Positions 47,901 through 58,019 of a DNA stretch of 64,000 bases are shown here, piece by piece. The number at the start of each line of letters is the position of its first letter. The first letter of the stretch is position 1. The stretch lies in assembly GCA_039519185.1 (NCBI GenBank), contig CM076851.1:95601531-95665530 (forward strand), written 5' to 3'. The position numbers and the translations under genes are program-made. Origin of the DNA: Astragalus membranaceus. Its lineage: Eukaryota > Streptophyta > Magnoliopsida > Fabales > Fabaceae. Below the pieces are notes generated by a model. That model did not search any database, was not told the DNA's origin, and saw nothing but the letters and a program-made list of their open reading frames with translations.

Positions 47901-49350
47901 GGCGAGTATCCGAGAGGCGCAGAAATTAGATGTGAAATTAGTTGATCTGATGAGTGGGATCGGTCAGTCTGAGAATGAAGACTTCGTGATAGATACGCAA
48001 AATGTATTGCGATATCGTGGGAGAATTTGTGTTCCCGAAGATGAGGAAATGAGAAAGGCAATTCTTGAGGAAGGGCATAAGAGTAAATTGAGTATCCATC
48101 TTGGAGCGACGAAGATGTACCAAGATCTGAAGAAGATGTTCTGGTGGCCTGGGTTGAGGCGCGATGTGGCGCAGTTTGTGTATTCGTGCTTGACCTGTCA
48201 GAAATCGAAAGTCGAGCATCAGAAGCCTGCGGGAATGATGCAACCGTTGAATGTTCCAGAATGGAAGTGGGATAGTATATCCATGGATTTTGTGACCGGG
48301 TTACCCAATACGGTGAGGGGGCATGATTCAATTTGGGTGATTGTGGATAGGTTGACGAAGTCGGCTCATTTTATTCCTATCGGTATTAAGTATCCAGTGT
48401 CGAGATTGGCTGAAATCTACATTCAGGTGATTGTGAAGCTACATAGGGTTCCTTTGTGCATTGTGTCTGATAGGGACCCAAGGTTCACTTCGGAGTTTTG
48501 GAGTAGTTTACAGAAGGAGTTGGGATCGAAATTGAGGTTGAGTTCAGCTTATCATCCTCAGACTGATGGGCAGACAGAAAGGACAATCCAATCATTGGAA
48601 GATCTGTTGAGGTCATGCGTACTAGAGCAAGGAGGTGCGTGGGATACTCATCTTCCGTTAATTGAGTTCACCTACAACAACAGTTATCATTCCAGTATCG
48701 GAATGGCGCCGTTTGAGGCGTTATATGGCCGGAGGTGTAGGACTCCGGTGTGTTGGTACGAGACTGGGGAGAGTTTAGTACTTGGACCTGAGCTAGTCAG
48801 AGAGACTACTGAGAAGGTAAAGATGATCAGGGAGAAAATGAAAGCGTCGCAGAGTAGACAGAAGAGTTACCATGATAAGAGAAGGAAAGATTTAGAATTT
48901 GAAGCTGGTGACCACGTATTCTTGAGGGTCACACCTATGACTGGTATTGGACGAGCGCTGAAATCAAAGAAGTTGACCCCTCGATTCATCGGGCCGTATC
49001 AGATTACGGATAGGGTTGGAAATGTTGCATATCGGGTGGCCTTACCACCTAACCTTTCAAACTTGCACGACGTGTTTCACGTGTCGCAGCTTCGGAAGTA
49101 TGTTGCGGATCCGTCTCATGTAATTCAATTAGATGATGTTGAGGTGCGGGACAATCTCACCGTGGAGACTATGCCAGATAGAATTGATGACCGTGAAGTA
49201 AAAGTGTTAAGAGGCAAAGAGATTAATTTAGTGAAAGTGGTTTGGTTGGGAGCCGTAGGCGAGAGCATGACGTGGGAATTGGAAAGTAAGATGAAAGAAG
49301 CCTATCCAGAGTTATTTGATTCAGGTAATTTCGAGGACGAAATTCTCTAA
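44983..49350 (+). CDS. Tekay gag-pol polyprotein, intact
   Basis: 1455 residues from the ATG at 44983. The gag core (FEGGYNPDGALEWLSEMERIF, WAVFEREFKRKYYP) is followed by three CCHC knuckles at residues 254-267, 275-288 and 295-308. Protease VDTGA is at 347-351. Reverse transcriptase has LCVDYRQLN, MPFGVTNAP and active-site FIDD at 670-673. RNase H has YCDAS at 817-821. The integrase zinc finger ends at C1069/C1072, with catalytic D1102, D1163 and E1199 (35 residues between the last two). The C-terminus carries the GPY-like 'FIGPYQI' and a chromodomain-like tail (about 1385-1450), which in this lineage targets insertion to heterochromatin. All catalytic residues are present, so the protein could be active. 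Confidence 0.95.
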   Translation: MAGRNDAALAAALQAIAGVVGNIPNAIGDGTRSLATFQRESPPAFEGGYNPDGALEWLSEMERIFRVMDCTDAQKVRYGTHMLKKEAYDWWRTTSQGLTAANEGITWAVFEREFKRKYYPEDVRGKKEVEFLRLEQGNMTVTEYAAKFTELSKFYPHYDREGAEFSKCIKFENGLRADIKRAIGYQQIRVFPLLVNSARIFEEDNNAFSRVMKEKQKNFASRSKPYEAPAGKGKGKFVGGPKRSGGDAAASVTCYSCGKVGHKSPDCPSGGKKRCYRCGQEGHISSRCDKKEVVCFNCGESGHVSTQCSKPKKEKSFGKVFALTESDVVNEIRGTCYINNFPLVVIVDTGATHSFIAAACVEKLSLVLSDMLREMVIDTPAKGSVTTSVVCAKCPVSVYGREFLIDLICLPLSGMDVILGMDWLVDNHVHINCRERSVSFESPEEESGLLSAGQLHRVMREEVQLFSLLASLSAESQAKIDVLPVVREFSEVFPDEIPDVPPEREVEFAIDLVPGTKPVSMAPYRMSASELAELKKQLEDLLEKKFVRPSVSPWGAPVLLVKKKDGSMRLCVDYRQLNKVTIKNKYPLPRIDDLMDQLVGAKVFSKIDLRSGYHQIKVKDEDVQKTAFRTRYGHYEYSVMPFGVTNAPGVFMGYMNQIFREYLDKFVVVFIDDILIYSKSEEEHAEHLRLVLEILKDRKLYAKLPKCEFWLKEVSFLGHVISSEGIAVDPSKVDAVLQWESPKSVTKIRSFLGLAGYYRRFIEGFSKLALPLTQLTCKGRAFVWNDRCEESFNELKKRLTTSPVLTLPNPVEPFVVYCDASKLGLGGVLMQNGKVIAYASRQLRIHEKNYPTHDLELAAVVFALKIWRHYLYGSKFEVFSDHKSLRYLFDQKELNMRQRRWLELLKDYDFELSYHPGKANVVADALSRKTLHMSALMARELELIEQFRDMSLVCEVTPQSVRLGMLKIGNDFMASIREAQKLDVKLVDLMSGIGQSENEDFVIDTQNVLRYRGRICVPEDEEMRKAILEEGHKSKLSIHLGATKMYQDLKKMFWWPGLRRDVAQFVYSCLTCQKSKVEHQKPAGMMQPLNVPEWKWDSISMDFVTGLPNTVRGHDSIWVIVDRLTKSAHFIPIGIKYPVSRLAEIYIQVIVKLHRVPLCIVSDRDPRFTSEFWSSLQKELGSKLRLSSAYHPQTDGQTERTIQSLEDLLRSCVLEQGGAWDTHLPLIEFTYNNSYHSSIGMAPFEALYGRRCRTPVCWYETGESLVLGPELVRETTEKVKMIREKMKASQSRQKSYHDKRRKDLEFEAGDHVFLRVTPMTGIGRALKSKKLTPRFIGPYQITDRVGNVAYRVALPPNLSNLHDVFHVSQLRKYVADPSHVIQLDDVEVRDNLTVETMPDRIDDREVKVLRGKEINLVKVVWLGAVGESMTWELESKMKEAYPELFDSGNFEDEIL

Positions 49351-49362
49351 GTGGGGGAGAGT
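49349..49362 (+). other. Tekay polypurine tract
   Basis: aagtgggggagagt lies immediately before the 3' LTR and overlaps the last two bases of the gag-pol stop codon. Confidence 0.85.
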
Positions 49363-51595
49363 TGTAACGCCCTAAAATAATTTAATTTATTAATTAAATT
49401 AAGTTATTTGAGGGATACAATATTTAATTAAGCGGGATGATTTATGTATAATTGTTTTATTGTAGGAGGCGAAAAGAATTAAAAAGAGTGGTGTGAAAAA
49501 TGGGCCCAAGCCACTTAAGTGACCCAAGCCCATTCCAATTATCCTAAAACCTAAGAATTAGTATCATTCCACCAAAGAAAGGGGAAAATCAGCGCAACTG
49601 AGAAGTGAAGGAAAGGTGAGGCGCGACTCAAGCATAGAAGGGAAGAGGGTTTTCTTTCATCTTTGATTTAGGTAAGTGCCTTTGATCCTCTTCTCTTCCA
49701 TTTATGTAATCATTCCAAGTTGTTGGTCTAAAACCCTTCCTTTTTCATGTTTCGATTTTTCCCCATAAATTATGTGATGGATGCGAATTGGTTAGTAGAG
49801 GAGGAAGGGGGCTGCTGCGAATTTTTGGTGACCTTGGCTCGTCGTGTTACGGAGTTTTGCACGTGACGCATATATCGTGGTTTCGGGCATATAAAATTCG
49901 AGGTAAGGGTGAGCGGTTTTCAATTTATTATAATTGAGTATATGGAGGGTTTGTGGGTTTGTGTTAGTGGTTGGATTCGAAAATCATAGGTGAAGAGGAA
50001 TGATGGATTAAATCATTGAGTTGATGTGCGAATTACCCTATGACGTGAGGAGAATTATAGTTGCTGTTTTTTTTTTGAGATATGTTGCTGTTATGCAGAA
50101 TTTGGTTGTTGCTGTTTTTTTATAAAAACAATGTTGCTGTTGCAGAATTTTGTAGTGCTGTTGCTGTTAATTTTTATTTATGCTGTTGCTGTTAAATATG
50201 CAATGCTGTTGCAGAATTTCTTTTGCTGCTGTTGCTGTATTTTATTTATGCTGTTGCTGTCAATTAGGTGTTGCTGTTACTGTATTTTAATTCTGCTGTT
50301 TTCACAATAAAATGTTGCTGTTTTTACCAATTAAAATACTGCTGTGTTGCAAATAAAAGTTGCGGTTTTTGCTGACTGTTTTTGCGAAAATAATGGCTAC
50401 TGTTTCAGTTCCGATTTGATGAAAGATTGCGACTGTTTTTGCGAAATAAATGGTTATTTTTCAGCTTCAATTTGATGTCAATATGCCACTGTTTTTGCGC
50501 ATAATTACCACTGTTTTTCAGCTTCAATTTGATGTCAATATGCCACTGTTTTTGCGCATAATTACCACTGTTTTTCAGCTTCAATATGATGTCGAAATGC
50601 TAATGTCTTTGCGCATAAAAAGCCACGGTTTATTCCCAAATTTAATTGTGACGCTTCCTAAGTATGAAATAAAATGTTTATTCCATAATTTTAAAGATGT
50701 TGTTACATTATTTTTTTTTGAATGTGATTGTTTGTGAAGAGTGGTGATATGAATATGATGACTATGATGAATACACTCTATGAGTGTCTTATGGTGGTGA
50801 TGATGAGTACTCCGGGTGAGCAAATTTTGGTGATTGCACATGTGTCCATAGTGTCTCATAGCATGTGCATCTTATGACGAATAGGCTTCGGCCTCTTAGT
50901 GACGGTGTGCCCTTATTGGCTTATCTATGACGAGAAAACAGTGACGGTGTGCCCATAGTGGCTTATTATGACGAGTATGGTACCATCATGCATATGCCCA
51001 GGTGTGGGTTGCATCTTCACGTGCATTCATTTTTTTTTATGACGGGTGACGAATTGTGATTTTGTTTGATGTTGTGTGTAACGACGGTGAAGTTGATATT
51101 AGTGACAATGTTGTGTGATGGTTTGCTCATATTACTCTGCTGTATGCTTAATTATAATGTGTTGAAAATTCTCACCCCTTCTGCTTGGAATGTTGCTCTA
51201 TGGTGGCAACGCTGCAGGTGACTCCGATTGAAGGACATGCTGCCTTCCTTTTTAGCTGTTGAGATGTTCGAGTCGCTCTCTGATATTGTAACACCTAGGG
51301 GGCGGGGTTAAAGTTGATGACCTATTTAATTAACTGTTTTAATAATTTTATTGATGTCTGAGACGTGTTTGAGCGATTTTGGTGAGCTATTGATTCCGCT
51401 GTGATGAGATATTTTGTTTGAAGTTCGATTTTTGAGACGAATGAGTTTTTGTTCACACGAATGTTAATGGCGTATTCGATGAGTTTTATCAATGAAGATG
51501 TGACATTCTTTTCTACTAATTAAATTATTATTTTTGAAAACGAAAGCACTCTGATAATGACGTACAAATTAAAGGGGTAGAAACGGGGTGTTACA
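49363..51595 (+). repeat. Tekay 3' LTR
   Basis: 2233 bp, offset exactly 6726 bp from the 5' LTR throughout. The few single-base differences I see are near 49757, 50158, 50364, 50914, 51357 and 51472. Followed by the duplicated gcctc. Confidence 0.95.
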
Positions 51596-52231
51596 GCCTC
51601 TGTCAGTGGTAACTCAGAGGACTCCAAAAAGGATCTAAATCAAGAACTTCGAGCAATCCTCTTTGAGGTAGATCTGTTCACGGCTATCGAAGAAGATCAT
51701 TCACTCACCTTCAAAATTAAGGCCTTGCTCAATGGGTTAAACACTGCAAGCTCAAGCGAATTTCTCTTGGGCTTCATTATTGAGTTTGAGCCTTTTTTAG
51801 AACAAATCTCGAAAGATATTCAGCGAAAAAAGAGCCTCATTGTGAAGAGGGAGGGTGACACCAGACTTTTGCAAGAAGAAAGTGCAGCAGTCGAAGCATC
51901 TGAAGCCAAAATTTCGACTCTGGAAGTTAATGAGTCAATTGTTGCTCAAGAAATAGCTGAACATGATGCCATTATTCGACAATATCAAGAAGAAATTAAA
52001 GCTTTGCAGTCGAAAATTATGGCAGAGGAGAAAAAGAAAGCTATTGCCCAACAGAAATCTTCAAAAGCTGCACTTCGAGCTGAGGCAACTCTGGCAATTA
52101 AGCATCTAGAAAGGGTTCGTCAATATGAAGCAGGAATTCAGAAGTCAATTGAAGATGAAGCCCATCTTGATAACAGATTAAAGATTGCTAGAGGTGTCTT
52201 TGAGAGAATTAAAAATACTTTTGTAATTTAA
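51596..52231 (+). pseudogene. Antisense PMD gene of the Tat element, 3' part (coiled coil)
   Basis: The frame is open from the Tekay target site to a TAA at 52229-52231, about 210 codons. It is rich in Glu, Lys, Gln and Ala, with heptad-like spacing (about 51780-52190), so it predicts a long coiled coil. There is no known domain. It is in the orientation of the parts at 38115 and 41222 and shares their TCGA-rich composition, so it is their 3' end. It stops about 90 bp short of the end of the convergent integrase gene. Confidence 0.7.
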
Positions 52232-52321
52232 ATTCGACTTCTCTAGTCTTTGAATTTTAATTCTGTATTTCGACATATTTGTTGGTACTTGTGTGCCATA
52301 ATTAAGTTTCTCCACTATATC

Positions 52322-53605
52322 TCAATCTTGCGTTATTTTAATTTCTTGCAATATTGGCTTATACCTTTTTAAGTATTTACCATTTATACGCAAAATTCGA
52401 TTATCAGCGCCTAACTCTTCGACTTCATAAGCGCCATTTGAGAATACTCGTAAAATTTTAAATGGCCCTTCCCAATTTGGTGACCATTTACCCAAGGCTC
52501 TATCTTTTTTGTCCATAGGTAGGATAACCTTCCACACTAAGTCTCCTATGACAAATGTTTTTGATTTAACCTTTTTGTTGTAGGCTTTAGCTACTCTTTC
52601 TTTTTGCCTTGTGAGGACATCTAATGCAAATAACCTTTCTTCATCTAAATCAACTAATTCATCTAAAATCATATCCCAATAATGATCTGAATGAATTTCA
52701 AATTGCCTTTGAATTCTGGTTGATTGTAGATATATTTCGACAGGCAATACTGCATCAAGCCCAAAGGTAAGCCTGAATGGAGTAGTATTAATTGATTCTC
52801 TAGGAGAATTTCGACAAGCCCATAATGCTTGATCAAGGGTTTTGTGCCAATTCTTAGGCTTTTGCCCAATATGTTTTTTAATCAAATTAATGATAATTTT
52901 ATTGGCTGCTTCGACTTGACCATTTGCTTGAGCATAATATGGTGTCGAACTTAATAACTTAAATCCATTTTCAGAGGCAAATTCTACCATTTTTCGACCA
53001 GTAAAAACTGAACCTTGATCAGTAGTAATGGTTTCTGGAATCCCAAACCTATATAGGATATGGTTTTGAATAAAGTTCATTACTGCCTCTTGGTCTACCT
53101 TAGCTAAGGGAATAGCTTCGACCCATTTAGTGAAGTAATCGATACCTACTAATATATAACGGTGGCCTTTTGACGACGTTGGCTTAATTTCACCAATTAT
53201 GTCTAAGGCCCAACCTCTAAACGGCCAAGGTTTTACTATTGAATGTAATTCACTTGCAGGTACGTGTTGCACTCCTGCGTGTTTTTGACATTCTTGGCAT
53301 CCTTTAGCAAAATCTATGCAATCTTTTAGCATAGTTGGCCAGTATACTCCTTGTCGAAACAAGAGCTATGTCATCTTGTGGCCTACTTGGTGAGACCCAC
53401 AAGCTCCACCATGAGTATTGGATGTTGCTAAGTATGCCTCATTTTCACTAAGGCATTTAAGCAAAACTCCTTCAGAAGTTTTCTTGAACAACTCATTTCC
53501 AATAATCACGTAGCCTAATGCCCTATACTTGGTTTTTCGATTTGTTGTTCCTGTTGGATTTTCCAAGTATTCGACAATTGGTTTTCGCCAATCATCATTC
53601 GACAT
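52322..53605 (-). pseudogene. Tat integrase
   Basis: Frame 53605-52322 reads through VGHKMT, a TAG (53363-53365), then FRQGVYWPTMLKDCIDFAKGCQECQKH (zinc-finger end), GWALDIIGEI (first D), ETITTDQGSVF (second D) and NGQVEAANKI (E). The C-terminal part (GDLVWKVILP, WEGPFKILRVFSNGAYEVEEL) is the usual gypsy integrase tail. The stop replaces a conserved tryptophan position (TGG to TAG). Otherwise it is well preserved. Confidence 0.85.
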
Positions 53606-54294
53606 ATTGTCACTGACAAAAATTTCGCCATTTTCACTTGGAGGAAATAATAATTCTGACTTGTCTGCCCCCCCCCCCCCCCCCCAAGTTTTGGCATTGA
53701 CAATTCGTCTTCAGAATAGTCTGTCGAAATTAATTTCTCTTTGATTTCTATTAATTCTCTGAATTTTGTTGGAGAAACTTTATATCCTGAAGCAATTTGT
53801 GCCAAATCATTTGCCTCGTGATTTTCAATTCGAGGTATATGCTCAATGTTAACATAGTCGAAGCGTTTCAACAGAGCATTGGTAGTGATGAAGTATATGA
53901 TTAAATTCTCTTTAATACATTTATACTCCTTAGTTAATTGCTTCACCACTAATTCAGAATCACCTCTAATTTCGACAGATTTTGCCCCCAGTTCTATCAA
54001 AACTTCTAGTCCTGCTATCAAGGCTTCGTACTCGGCCTCATTATTAGAGCAAAGTTCTTTGATTTTAAATTTATACTTCGTTGGTATTTTTGTTGGCGAA
54101 ATAATTAATATCCCAATTCCAGAACCATTTTTATGGCTCGATCCATCGAAGTATAATGTCCATGGTTGAATACTCATATGATTAATTGTCACTTCGACCA
54201 ATGAGTGGTCGACAATAAAATCCGCAACAATTTGCCCTTTGATAGCTTTCAACGGTTGATAAGTTCATGAATATTCAGAAAGGGCTAAAGCCCA
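53515..54294 (-). pseudogene. Additional (archaeal-type) RNase H of the Tat element
   Basis: The minus frame from 54252 has WTLYFDGSSHKNGSGIGILI (first D), NNEAEYEALIAGLE (E), IRGDSELVVKQL (D) and HIPRIENHEANDLAQIAS (last D), the four-acidic-residue pattern of archaeal-type RNase H acquired by Tat elements. Two stops (near 54295 and 54265) separate it from the first RNase H. Downstream the frame is lost at an 18-C tract (53668-53685), a run of G on the coding strand. Confidence 0.88.
53668..53685. repeat. Homopolymer of 18 C inside Tat pol
   Basis: On the coding strand it gives a poly-glycine run between the archaeal-type RNase H and the integrase, and the reading frame changes there. Length may vary or be misassembled. 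Confidence 0.9.
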
Positions 54295-55913
54295 TTAACC
54301 AATTCGACTATGCAATATAGGTTTTGACAGCATATGTTTAATAATATCAAAATGAGAGTAAACATACACATCAACGGGTTTTATATATTGCTTTAATTTG
54401 GTACAAGAGAAATACAAACAAAGGCACAATTTCTCCGTTGCATGATATCTAGTTTCAGCATCATTTAAAACTCTACTAAGGTAATATATGGCTCTTTCGA
54501 CACCATTATCATCCTCTTGTGCTAACATGCTACCTATTGTCAGCTCTGATCCTGCTATATACAATTTCATCACCTTATCTCTGATAGGTGGTAACAAGAT
54601 AGGTGGTTTAACTAGATAAGCTTTAATCTCGTCGAAGGCCTTTTGGTGTTCTGAATCCCATTTGAACACGTCTTCTTTCTTCAGTTGAAGCAATGGCGAG
54701 AAAACTTGAGTCTTGCCACTTAGGTTTGAGATGAACCTTCTCAGGAAGTTGATCTTCCCCAATAATGACTGAAGCTCCTTTTTAGTCGAAGGCGCCTTTG
54801 TTTCCATGATTGCTTTCGTCTTGTTTTGATTTATTTCAATGCCTTTTTTGTGGACAACAAATCCCAAGAAATCACCTGCACGTACACAGAAGGCCCATTT
54901 TATTGGATTCATTTTCAATCCATATTTTCTCATTCTTTCGAATGACTGTCGAAGATGGTCTATATGACCATTTTCTGCCGAAGATTTAACAACAATATCA
55001 TCTATGTATACTTGCATAAAATTTCAATAAAATCATGAAACATAGAATTCATTGCTCTTTGGTATGTTGCACCATCATTTTTTAGACCAAAAGGCATTAC
55101 TACCCATTCATAAACACCTAAAGCTCCTGGGCATCGAAATGCTGTTTTCGACACGTCTTCTTCGGCAATAAAAATTTGATTATACCCTGAGTATCCATTT
55201 AACATACTTAGGTATTCAAATCCTGCTGCCGAATCAATTAGCATCTCTGCCACAGGCATAGGGTATTGATCTTTGGGTGTAGCATTATTTAGATCTCTAA
55301 AGTCTATGCAGACTCTTAATGTTTCATATTTCTTAATGACAGGAACAATATTAGCTAACCAATCAACATACCTGGCTGTTCTGATGAAGTTGCTTTTGAG
55401 TAGTCTTTCGATTTCCTCTTTTATCTTCGACAGAATCTGCGGTGCAAATCTTCTTGGTGTTTTCTTCACTGGTTTCTTATCTGGTCGAATGGGCAGCTTC
55501 AATTCAACTACTTCTCGACGCAGTCCAGGCATTTCGTTGTAATCCCAGGCGAAGCAATCTTTGTATTCTTTTAATAGCTCAATGGTTCGATTTCTCAAAC
55601 CTTTGTCGATTTTGGCACTGATGAACATTGGCCTTTTTATGGAGCCATTTCCTAAATCAACTTCCTCTAAGGGATCTCGAGCTTGAATCTTCTTGGTCGA
55701 ACCCTCCTTTTCAAAACCTAAAGGCTCGTCATCATAGATGTAGTCGAGCCTTTGGCCTTCGACCATCTTGTCTTCAGTGTTAACTTCATTGTTAACTTCA
55801 ATGGTTTGATTAACCATCTTCTGTTGCAATTCGGCCTCTAAAGCCGCATTTTGTTTATTCTCGGCCACGTAGGCCGTGATTCGATCCCATATATTGGGTT
55901 CAGACATCATCAA
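54295..55913 (-). pseudogene. Tat reverse transcriptase and first RNase H
   Basis: Minus frame 55913-55002 holds AWDYNEMPGL, LRVCIDFRDLNNATPKDQYPMP and MPFGLKNDGATYQRAM. A one-base loss near 55018 moves it to frame 55017-54295, which starts with the VYIDDIVVKS active site and continues GFVVHKKGIEINQNK, then the degenerate RNase H (LYIAGSELTIGSMLAQED, IYYLSRVLNDAETRYHATEKLCL). The order and the weak first RNase H followed by a second complete one are typical of Tat pol. Confidence 0.88.
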
Positions 55914-55916
55914 TGT

Positions 55917-56694
55917 CTAGGGACCATCCCACCCTGTTGGCTTACAGAAGCCATTTGGGCGGCTAGACTCACCAATCACCTCCCTCTCCCAAATGAAACC
56001 ATGGGTAGGGTGTAGATCTAGTGAAGCATATACATTGTCTTGAGGGACATATGCCGTATCAGAAGGTGTACAAGGCGCAATATTCGCCAATTGTTTGTCG
56101 AAGGTATGTTTAGTGATGTGATCAACTTCAGCTAAGAAATAGCTTTGGTCGCCTTCCACATTTTCGACTAGACCGTCCTCTCTCCAAATAGAAATCCTCT
56201 GATGGAGCGTTGAAGGGACTGCTCCAACTCCATGGATCCACTCTCGACCCAACAATAGGTTGAAGTTTGCCTTGGTGGAAATAACCATGAACATGGTTAA
56301 TCTTTTAACACTCCCTACCACTAGTTCCACTTCTATGGCTCCCAGAGAATAGCCAGATTTTTCCCCGTAATTGGTGAGAACTATGTTGTGTGGCCTTAGG
56401 TCGGTATCTGATTTACCAATCTTTGCCAGCATGTGCTGAGGCATTAAATTTACTGCAGCGCCTCCATCGACTAGCACCTTGTTAACGCCTGCATTATTGA
56501 CTTTGGCTTGTATGAACAAAGGCTTGAGATGGTACTTCATGCCTCCATCCGGCCTTTCAAAAACTGCATTTTGTTCCTCTATACAGCCATTATTTAGTAC
56601 ATAATAACAAATTGGCTTATGTTTAGCCATATCTTCGTCGAAGTCCTTCTCGACTTCGTTCACCTCTGATATCACGTCGAACTCAATCGGGAGG
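55917..56694 (-). pseudogene. Tat protease region, cut by the Ogre insertion
   Basis: Minus frame from 56694 includes NKVLVDGGAAVNLMP (protease active site of D-G-G-A form) and NFNLLLGREWIHGVGAVPST. An in-frame TAG (55917-55919) separates it from the reverse transcriptase. The frame is open right up to the Ogre LTR at 56695, so the insertion interrupts the polyprotein between gag and protease. Confidence 0.85.
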
Positions 56695-57322
56695 TGTCAT
56701 ACCCCAATTTTGTCCGCTTCTTTTTACTTCTTTTTTTACTAAGTTAGTTTCGAGCTTACTTGGGGCCTACTCTTCTTATTTGGCCCTACGCTTGTGAATT
56801 TGGGCCTTGTTTTAGCGTTTGTTGAATTTGGGCTTTGTTTTAGCATTTGTTCAATTCGAGCCCGATTTTAGCGTTTGCGATTGGGTTTGATTTTAGCGTT
56901 CGTTCTAATTGGGCTTCATTTCAGCCATTTTTCTAAGTTGGGCCTATGTTTGGTTTTGATTGGGCTTGGCCCAATTTAATCATTCTCATCCACTTCAACC
57001 CAAAACAAAAATCTGTCCATAGCAAATATAATCAATAAAATTTAATTTACAAATATTTACAATAATCCAAAAATCCAAAAAAATTAAATTAAAAAATACA
57101 AAAAAAAAAATTACATCAAAAGGGCCAAAATGGCCAGATCCGAAAATAATAATAAAAATACAAAAAAATAGAAGAAATGAAAATGCATAAGAATAACAGC
57201 AGCAACAGCAGCTTCCTAGCTTCCTTGGGCCTGTTCTTGCTGAGCAAGTTTCCTCCAGAGGTCCAAGTACCTGAAAAAGGAAAGAAATGGAAAGAGATCA
57301 GAAAAAAACCCTAGTTTTTACC

Positions 57323-57330
57323 TATATAAG
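57323..57330 (+). promoter_or_regulatory. Candidate TATA box of the Ogre LTR
   Basis: tatataag in 'cctatataagcaagccc', about 630 bp into the LTR and in sense orientation. It is a plausible start of genomic RNA, but no transcript evidence is available here. Confidence 0.45.
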
Positions 57331-58019
57331 CAAGCCCTGACACACCTAAAAATTCAGACAGAAAATACACCAGAATTCAGCCAAAAGATTAGGGTTTTTC
57401 ACATTGAAATCCTAATCGCAGAACGCTAAAAACTCAGAAACAGAAGTAGGAGGAGCAGAAACAACAAGGATAACAGTAGCAGTGGTTAATTAACAACAGC
57501 AATCAAACAAAAGTTCAGAAGCTGGAAAACAGGTTGGTGCTTCTCTTATTCAAAAAATACCAAAATCATGTAGACATAGGTGTGATCTGTGATGCTTTAA
57601 CCTTTCTAGATGTTCACATGTTAAATAAATCATAGCGACTGCAAGGTTATTTTGATGTTTCTTTTAGTGACACATATGCCCCGTATACGTTTTGTATGAA
57701 TGGATTAGGCCTTAAAGTTTTTTAGAAACTAATCTGGGTTATAAAAATTTTGTTTTGAAAAATCAGTTTGTAGAAAACATGGTTACAAACAACTTCTGTT
57801 TTTTAGAAAAGTTAGGGTTCTGTTAATTTGTTTTGAAAAGGAAAATGAAATCAGCAATTTAGCCAGAAATTCGTTTTAAAGAAAGTAGGCAAAGGTTTTA
57901 GCTGAAAGTAGGGTTTAGATTTTTGTTTCTAAGGAATCAGAAACCAAAATAGGTAAAACAGAAATAAAAAATATGGAAAAGAGACATAAAACAAAACAAA
58001 TCAGAACCGTAGCTCACCT

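Larger units (their letters stand above)
42637..51595 (+). mobile_element. Intact Tekay-type chromovirus (Ty3/gypsy), 8959 bp
   Basis: Two LTRs of identical length (2233 bp), TGTAACGCCC to GGTGTTACA, with 5-bp duplication gcctc. There is a methionine-tRNA primer site, one uninterrupted 1455-codon gag-pol and a polypurine tract. The domain order, triple zinc knuckle, Met primer, long LTRs and a chromodomain-like C-terminus point to the Tekay (Del) chromovirus lineage. The LTRs differ at about six positions by eye and are colinear without indels, so insertion was recent. It interrupts the antisense PMD gene of the Tat element. Confidence 0.95.
36898..56694 (-). mobile_element. Tat-lineage Ty3/gypsy element with an antisense PMD gene
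   Basis: The reverse-strand pol (56694-52322) has protease, reverse transcriptase, RNase H, an additional archaeal-type RNase H and integrase. The additional RNase H is the hallmark of the Tat lineage (which includes Retand and Ogre). Beyond pol lies a plus-strand (antisense) gene, then a polypurine tract and the 3' LTR near 37634. Its gag and 5' LTR would be right of the Ogre insertion at 56695, off the window. Two later elements (39942-41216, 42637-51595) sit inside it. CpG dinucleotides in this element are strikingly concentrated in TCGA. Confidence 0.8.

Noticed and set aside
47897..48331. 144-codon reverse ORF in the Tekay integrase
   Set aside because: Shadow of the intact gag-pol frame; no domain and no independent signals.
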